64,000 nucleotides of DNA, from positions 43,808-107,807 of the forward strand of contig ARYC01001382.1 in assembly GCA_000711775.1 (NCBI GenBank), in the 5' to 3' direction. The translations under genes and the position numbers were made by a program. How positions within the stretch are numbered: the first letter of the stretch is position 1; every line of letters starts with the position of its first letter. This DNA comes from Oxytricha trifallax. Lineage: Eukaryota; Ciliophora; Spirotrichea; Sporadotrichida; Oxytrichidae. Below are positions 58,998-64,000 of the stretch, piece after piece. The notes under the pieces are model-generated. The model made no database searches, had not been told where the DNA came from, and saw only the letters and a list, made by a program, of their open reading frames with translations.

Positions 58998-59689
58998 TTT
59001 TATATTCTAAATTCTGTGTTATAAATAAAGCTAATTTTCTCTGTTTTTAATAGATTATTTCAGTTTTATAATAGATTGGCCTAAGTTAGCATTTAAAATC
59101 TGATTATCACAAGACATTGGTAAATATATTAAGACAAAAAAACATATTTTTAAAATATTTCTTTTTCATATGCCAAAATTGGCTAATTTTATAATTAATG
59201 ATTGCAAAATATGGGTACTTAGAAAATTTTTAATTCAATATGTGCAATTGAAGTATATAAATTCTTCAAACGAAAGATCAAGATACATCTGGAGTATATT
59301 CCTATTTCTAGGGGTAGTTTGTTTAAGTAAAATTATTTATAAGTTTACTTGTCTTAGTAATATTATATATACATATATAAGAATCTGAAAAATTAAAATT
59401 AAATAGTTAAAAATATTGAAGAGTGCAGTTCAATAAAAAGGAATAAAGATTCAAACTCTCTCGTACAAATGCCAATTATATTTAAAGCAGGAGTCAAAAT
59501 ATACTCTATGAGACTCCAACTAGTTTATACACAATTATTATGCTTATATTTATCATGAGTTTTACAAATCAAAACTCTTTGGATATATAAGGATTCATGG
59601 TTAATACTAAAAAGGCTATATTAATTTAATAATTTTATCTATAACTTTAACTATTTAATATTATAGAAGGTATTTAACTCGTTACTGCC

Positions 59690-60550
59690 CTGAGCTGGTT
59701 GATAAAAGAAGTGAAGCCTGGTCTGACAATATTGGGTCTAGCGAAAACCTCCAAGTTTAGGCAGTCTGGATCCTTTAATTGGATAAAGTCGTTAATTCAT
59801 TCCTGCTTCTCCGATTGTTTTACTCTCTTTGCAAAATGCACATTATCTTAAACATGGTACTTCATAATATCGGAAACGTTCATTTTTTTCCTATGAGGAA
59901 GCCTTCATTGTTGTGAGCTGTATACATGCCTTAGACTTTGTGGAGCTTTAAATTAGCTGAAAGCTTAATCCACTCTCCCTTTCAACTTCGTCATACCTAT
60001 GTACTCACAAAAATTCTCTTTCAAGATCTTTATTTTAGTTGACAAACTAGAGTACTAAAATGCCCCTCTCTTAAACAACTTCTATGGGCATAGCTAAATT
60101 TCTTCATCTCTCAGAGTAGGGTAGGGTACTGATTGTATTATTTTATAAGCGGAGTCCATCATAGCGAATTGTATCTTTTCATGGCATCTGCTGCTGTTTC
60201 GTTTCACATTTTAATATTTCTTACGTCACATCAAACACTACTGGTTCTGTCAGATTTCTTCTCTCAAGATTTCTGACTTGCCTCTAAAGTGGCTTCAACT
60301 CATAGCCATTAAATACTTTTATTTGAGCTCTGCATGGTCCTTGAGGAAAACCTTGCTTGCTATCATACCATTTCTTCTTCTAAATTGCTTTGGTCTTTTG
60401 CTGTCTCTAAAGGCAAGGAGGCTCGTGTTTACTGCAGTCGTTGCTCCTCGAAAATATTTTGTCACATCCACGGCATGTCCTTTTCATACACCTTCTAGAT
60501 CCTTAGTAGATCTAGCATATATTTTGTGGTAGTTTGTAGTATGAATATTT
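59690..60550 (-). pseudogene. Decayed gene, unknown product
   Basis: The minus strand reads HKIYARSTKDLEGV, TGA, KGHAVDVTKYFRGATTAVNT, SLLAFRDSKRPKQFRRRNGM and IASKVFLKDHAELKQKYLMA. After shifts come QFAMMDSAYKIIQSVPYPTL, LFKRGAFQYSSLSTKIKILK, CEYIGMTKLKGRVDQAFSQF, then KKMNVSDIMKYHVQDNVHFA, INDFIQLKDPDCLNLEVFAR and FTSFINQLRAVTS. G+C is clearly raised over the whole stretch. At least two frameshifts and three TGA codons are present. The product would be near 280 residues. The family is not recognised. It lies just outside the TBE end at 60.98 kb. Confidence 0.55.
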
Positions 60551-60977
60551 AAGGCCCCTGAACTATCATGACGTGATCCGAAATATTGGCATATGCACTG
60601 GTTAACGAAGTCTATTATGGAAAAATTACAAATCCATTTAAAGATAATTAATGTCTATTATTGAGAGATAGAATTCTTGTGATCATATAAATGTCATTTT
60701 TTATTCAAAAGTTTTGATATTCGATCCGGAAATCTTAAAGAGTCATGAATTTTCCGCAAAACTTTTAGGAGAAAACTATTTAAAGGGTTTTATGGTTTCG
60801 TTTTTTTCTAACCTAAGTAAGTCGACATTGTTTAAGAGTATAAAATCTACAAAAAATTATATAAATAATGAATAAAAATCTATAATTATCATTATTTAGA
60901 ATAAGAATAATTAGTTTAATTTAAAATAATAAATTTAAAATAGTACAATAAAAACTATTGACGAAGAACACCCATTA

Positions 60978-61110
60978 AAAACCCCAGAACCAATTCAGTA
61001 ATTTAATAAAGGTTTTGATTGATAAAAAGAGACTATTAACGGATACATTATTTGGGATTTAAGATTATTTATGTATATATATATATGATATAAAAATAAA
61101 AGTATTTGAA
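60978..61110 (+). mobile_element. Truncated TBE end
   Basis: AAAACCCCAGAACC...TTCAGTA, then GGTTTTGATTGATAAAAAGA and GACTATTAACGGATACATTA, aligns with the reverse complement of the TBE terminus at 42065-42143, with the element body pointing right. Only about 110-130 bp are present before the satellite begins at about 61115, so the element was cut by, or inserted next to, the tandem array. Confidence 0.75.
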
Positions 61111-61114
61111 TGAT

Positions 61115-64000
61115 TATTCAAAAGTTATAGGGGGGTCATTTTGTCCATTTTTGGGTTTTTCAAAAATGTGTCCAGGGCCGAACCTTTCCCCGGCAAAATA
61201 CAACTTCCATTTTATATTTCCCAAAAACACCTGAATATAATGATTCTGGTCATTTAGACCTCGCTGAACACGAATATAAAATCAGAATAAATTTATCTTC
61301 AAAACGCGCAAAGATATAAGCAAAATAAGCAATTTTCAGCAATTTCCTTATATAACCCTTTGCCCTTCATTTTTGGGTTTTTGAGGACCTCAAAAGATGG
61401 TCACGGAAATTCATGAGATGACCTGGAATTAAGCAAATCCACTAAATTTGGGCTCCTGAGCAAGAGTGTGACACTGGAACACCAGATATATAGTCATTTT
61501 CAAAAGTTATAGGGGGGTCATTTTGTCCATTTTTGGGTTTTTTAAAAATGTGTCCAGGGCCGAACCTTTCCCCGGCAAAATTCAACTTCCATTTTATATT
61601 TCCCAAAAACACCTGAATATAATGATTCTGGTCATTTAGACCTCGCTGAACACGAATATAAAATCAGAATTAATTTATCTTCAAAACGCGCAAAGATATA
61701 AGCAAAATAAGCAATTTTCAGCAATTTCCTTATATAACCCTTTGCCCTCAATTTTTGGGGTTTTGAGGACCTCAAAAGATGAGCACGGAAATACATGAGA
61801 TGACCAGGAATTAAGCAAATCCACTAAATTTGGGCTCCTGAGCAAGAGTGTGACACTGGAACACCAGATATATAGTCATTTTAAAAAGTTATAGGGGGAT
61901 CATTTTGTCCATTTTTGGGTTTTCAAAAATTTGTCCAGGGCCGAACCTTTCCCCGCCAAAATACAACTTCCATTTTATATTTCCCAAAAACACCCGAATA
62001 TAATGATTCTGGTCATTTAGACCTCGCTGAACACGAATATAAAATCAGAATTAATTTATCTGCAAAACGCGCAAAGATATAAGCAAAATAAGCAATTTTC
62101 AGCAATTTCCTTATATAACCCTTAGCCCTTCATTATTGGGTTTTTGAGGACCTCAAAAGATGGTCACGGAAATTCATGAGATGACCTGGAATTAAGCAAA
62201 TACACTAAATTTGGGCTCCTGAGCAAGAGTGTGACACTGGAACACCAGATATATAGTCATTTTCAAAAGTTATAGGGGGGTCATTTTGTCCATTTTTGGG
62301 TTTTTTAAAAATGTGTCCAGGGCCGAACCTTTCCCCGGCATACAACTTCCATTGTATATTTCACAAAAACACCTGAATATAATGATTCTGGTCATTTAGA
62401 CCTCGCTGAACACGAATATAAAATCAGAATAAATTTATCTTCAAAACGCGCAAAGATATAAGCAAAATAAGCAATTTGCAGCAATTCCCTTATACAACCC
62501 TTTGCCCTTCATTTTTGGGTATTTGAGGACCTCAAAAGATGGTCACGGAAATAAATGAGATGACCTGGAATTAAGCAAATCCACTAAATTTGGGCTCCTG
62601 AGCAAGAGTGTGACACTGGAACACCAGATATATAGTCATTTTCAAAAGTTATAGGGGGGTCATTTTGTCCATTTTTGCGTTTTCAAAAAATTGTCCAGGG
62701 CAGAACCTTTCCCCGGCAAAATACAACTTCCATTGTATATTTCACAAAAACACCCGAATATAATGATTCTGGTCATTTAGACCTCGCTGAACACGAATAT
62801 AAAATCAGAATTAATTTATCTTCAAAACGCGCAAAGATATAAGCAAAATAAGCAATTTTCAGCAATTTCCTTATATAACCCTTAGCCCTCCATTTTTGGG
62901 TTTTTGAGGACCTCAAAAGATGGTCACGGAAATACATGAGATGACCAGGAATTAAGCAAATCCACTAAATTTGGGCTCCTGAGCAAGAGTGTGACACTGG
63001 AACACCAGATATATAGTCATTTTCAAAAGTTATAGGGGGGTCATTTTGTCCATTTTTGCGTTTTCAAAAATGTGTCCAGGGCCGAACCTTTCCCCGGCAA
63101 AATACAACTTCCATTGTATATTTCACAAAAACACCCGAATATAATGATTCTGGTCATTTAGACCTCGCTGAACACGAATATAAATCAGAATTAATTAATC
63201 TTCAAAACGCGCAAAGATATAAGCAAAATAAGCAATTTTCAGCAATTTCCTTATATAACCCTTAGCCCTTCATTTTTGGGATTTTGAGGACCTCAAAAGA
63301 TGGTCACGGAAATAAATGAGATGACCTGGAATTAAGCAAATCCACTAAATTTGGGCTCCTGAGCAAGAGTAAGACACTGGAACACCAGATATAAAGTCAT
63401 TTTCAAAAGTTATAGGGGGGTCATTTTGTCCATTTTTCCGTTTTCAAAAAGTTGTCCAGGGCCGAACCTTCCCCCGGCAAAATACAACTTCCATTTTATA
63501 TTTCCCAAAAACACCCGAATATAATGATTCTGGTCATTTAGACCTCGCTGAACACGAATATAAAATCAGAATAAATTTATCTTCAAAACGCGCAAAGATA
63601 TAAGCAAAATAAGCAATTTTCAGCAATTTCCTTTTATAATCCTTTGCCCTTCATTTTTGGGTTTTTGAGGACCTCAAAAGATGGTCACGGAAATAAATGA
63701 GATGACCTGGAATTAAGCAAATCCACTAAATTTGGGCTCCTGAGCAAGAGTGTGACACTGGAACACCAGATATATAGTCATTTTCAAAAGGTACAGGGGG
63801 GTCATTTTGTCCATTTTTGCGTTTTCAAAAATTTGTCCAGGGCCGAACCTTTTCCCGGCAAAATACAACTTCCATTTTATATTTCACAAAAACACCTGAA
63901 TATAATGATTCTGGTCATTTAGACCTCGCTGAACACGAATCTAAAATCAGAATAAATTTATCTTCAAAACGCGCAAAGATATAAGCAAAATAAGCAATTT
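61115..64000. repeat. Tandem satellite, unit about 381 bp
   Basis: The anchor AAAGTTATAG (or its variant AAAGGTACAG) recurs at 61121, 61503, 61885, 62266, 62645, 63026, 63406 and 63787, giving spacings of 382, 382, 381, 379, 381, 380 and 381. Seven complete units and part of an eighth run to the window edge. Units are roughly 95% alike, with scattered substitutions and small indels. Each holds TCATTTTGTCCATTTTTG, CCAGGGCCGAACCTTTCCCC, TTAGACCTCGCTGAACACGA and GAGTGTGACACTGGAACACC. Open frames within units are by-products. The array continues past 64000. Confidence 0.97.

Noticed and set aside
40085..60550. A code in which TGA is Trp or Cys throughout
   Set aside because: Many islands end cleanly at TGA, TGA is absent from several long clean frames, and frameshifts accompany it elsewhere. 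Decay of Gln and other codons explains it better.
63056..63265. A 69-codon ORF in the satellite
   Set aside because: It lies inside one repeat unit and is broken in the other units by substitutions, so it is a by-product of the satellite.
61115..64000. CRISPR array
   Set aside because: The periodic units are about 381 bp and repeat along their whole length. There are no short repeats with unique spacers, and the DNA is eukaryotic.
1..64000. Bacterial-type promoters, ribosome binding sites and terminators
   Set aside because: The organism is a ciliate, and AT-rich matches to such motifs have no meaning here.

Overview
The window reads as germline (micronuclear) DNA of a spirotrich ciliate of the Oxytricha/Stylonychia type. 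Four observations support this. (1) It is about three-quarters A+T and has almost no long open frames under the standard code. (2) Recognisable protein motifs (LINE endonuclease and reverse transcriptase, an MT-A70 methyltransferase C-terminus, a C48-like protease, an IS1595/Merlin-type transposase) become readable only if TAA and TAG are glutamine and TGA is the stop. (3) Two related inverted termini, at 42.1 kb (GGGTTTTGGGGTTTT outward) and 60.98 kb (AAAACCCC inward), look like the ends of telomere-bearing elements (TBEs), the C4A4-ended transposons of Oxytricha. (4) The right edge is a tandem satellite of about 381 bp; I recall satellites of about 380 bp from Oxytricha germline DNA. Species assignment is inference.

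Layout. 0.8-5.2 kb: two inverted-repeat elements, one 3.5 kb long with long diverged arms. 5.2-16.4 kb: mostly AT-rich noncoding DNA with short coding-like islands, a 253-bp MITE (9.5 kb) and a TA tract. 16.8-20.6 kb: coding islands split by a 2.3-kb DNA transposon with an exact 8-bp target duplication, a decayed IS1595/Merlin-like transposase and an accessory ORF; a MITE half-copy sits in the transposase gene. 20.6-29.2 kb: AT-rich, with a coding island at 24.5-24.8 kb and a 0.4-kb foldback at 26.2 kb. 29.2-35 kb: coding relics, including a gene split by an almost perfect 0.89-kb palindrome flanked by TAAGT, a coiled-coil gene relic and a C48-protease-like gene. 35-39.3 kb: nothing. 39.4-46.8 kb: divergent MT-A70 methyltransferase and protein kinase relics ending at a TBE terminus, followed by other gene relics, one split by a 0.3-kb inverted-repeat insert. 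46.3-51.4 kb: a LINE whose 5' (endonuclease) part is inverted against its reverse-transcriptase part, then an ORF1-like relic. 52.6-53.0 kb: a G-rich foldback. 54.9-60.6 kb: four coding relics on the minus strand. 61.0-64.0 kb: a truncated TBE end running into the satellite.

No rRNA gene, CRISPR array or operon is present. Most 'genes' are decayed mobile-element or germline-limited genes with frameshifts and in-frame TGA. A few islands bounded by AT-rich DNA may be macronuclear-destined segments (MDS) separated by eliminated DNA (IES), but no macronuclear sequence is available here to prove it. With only one stop codon, open frames of 80-150 codons occur by chance, so an open frame alone is weak evidence; confidences reflect that. 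All family assignments come from reading motifs by eye; no database search was run.
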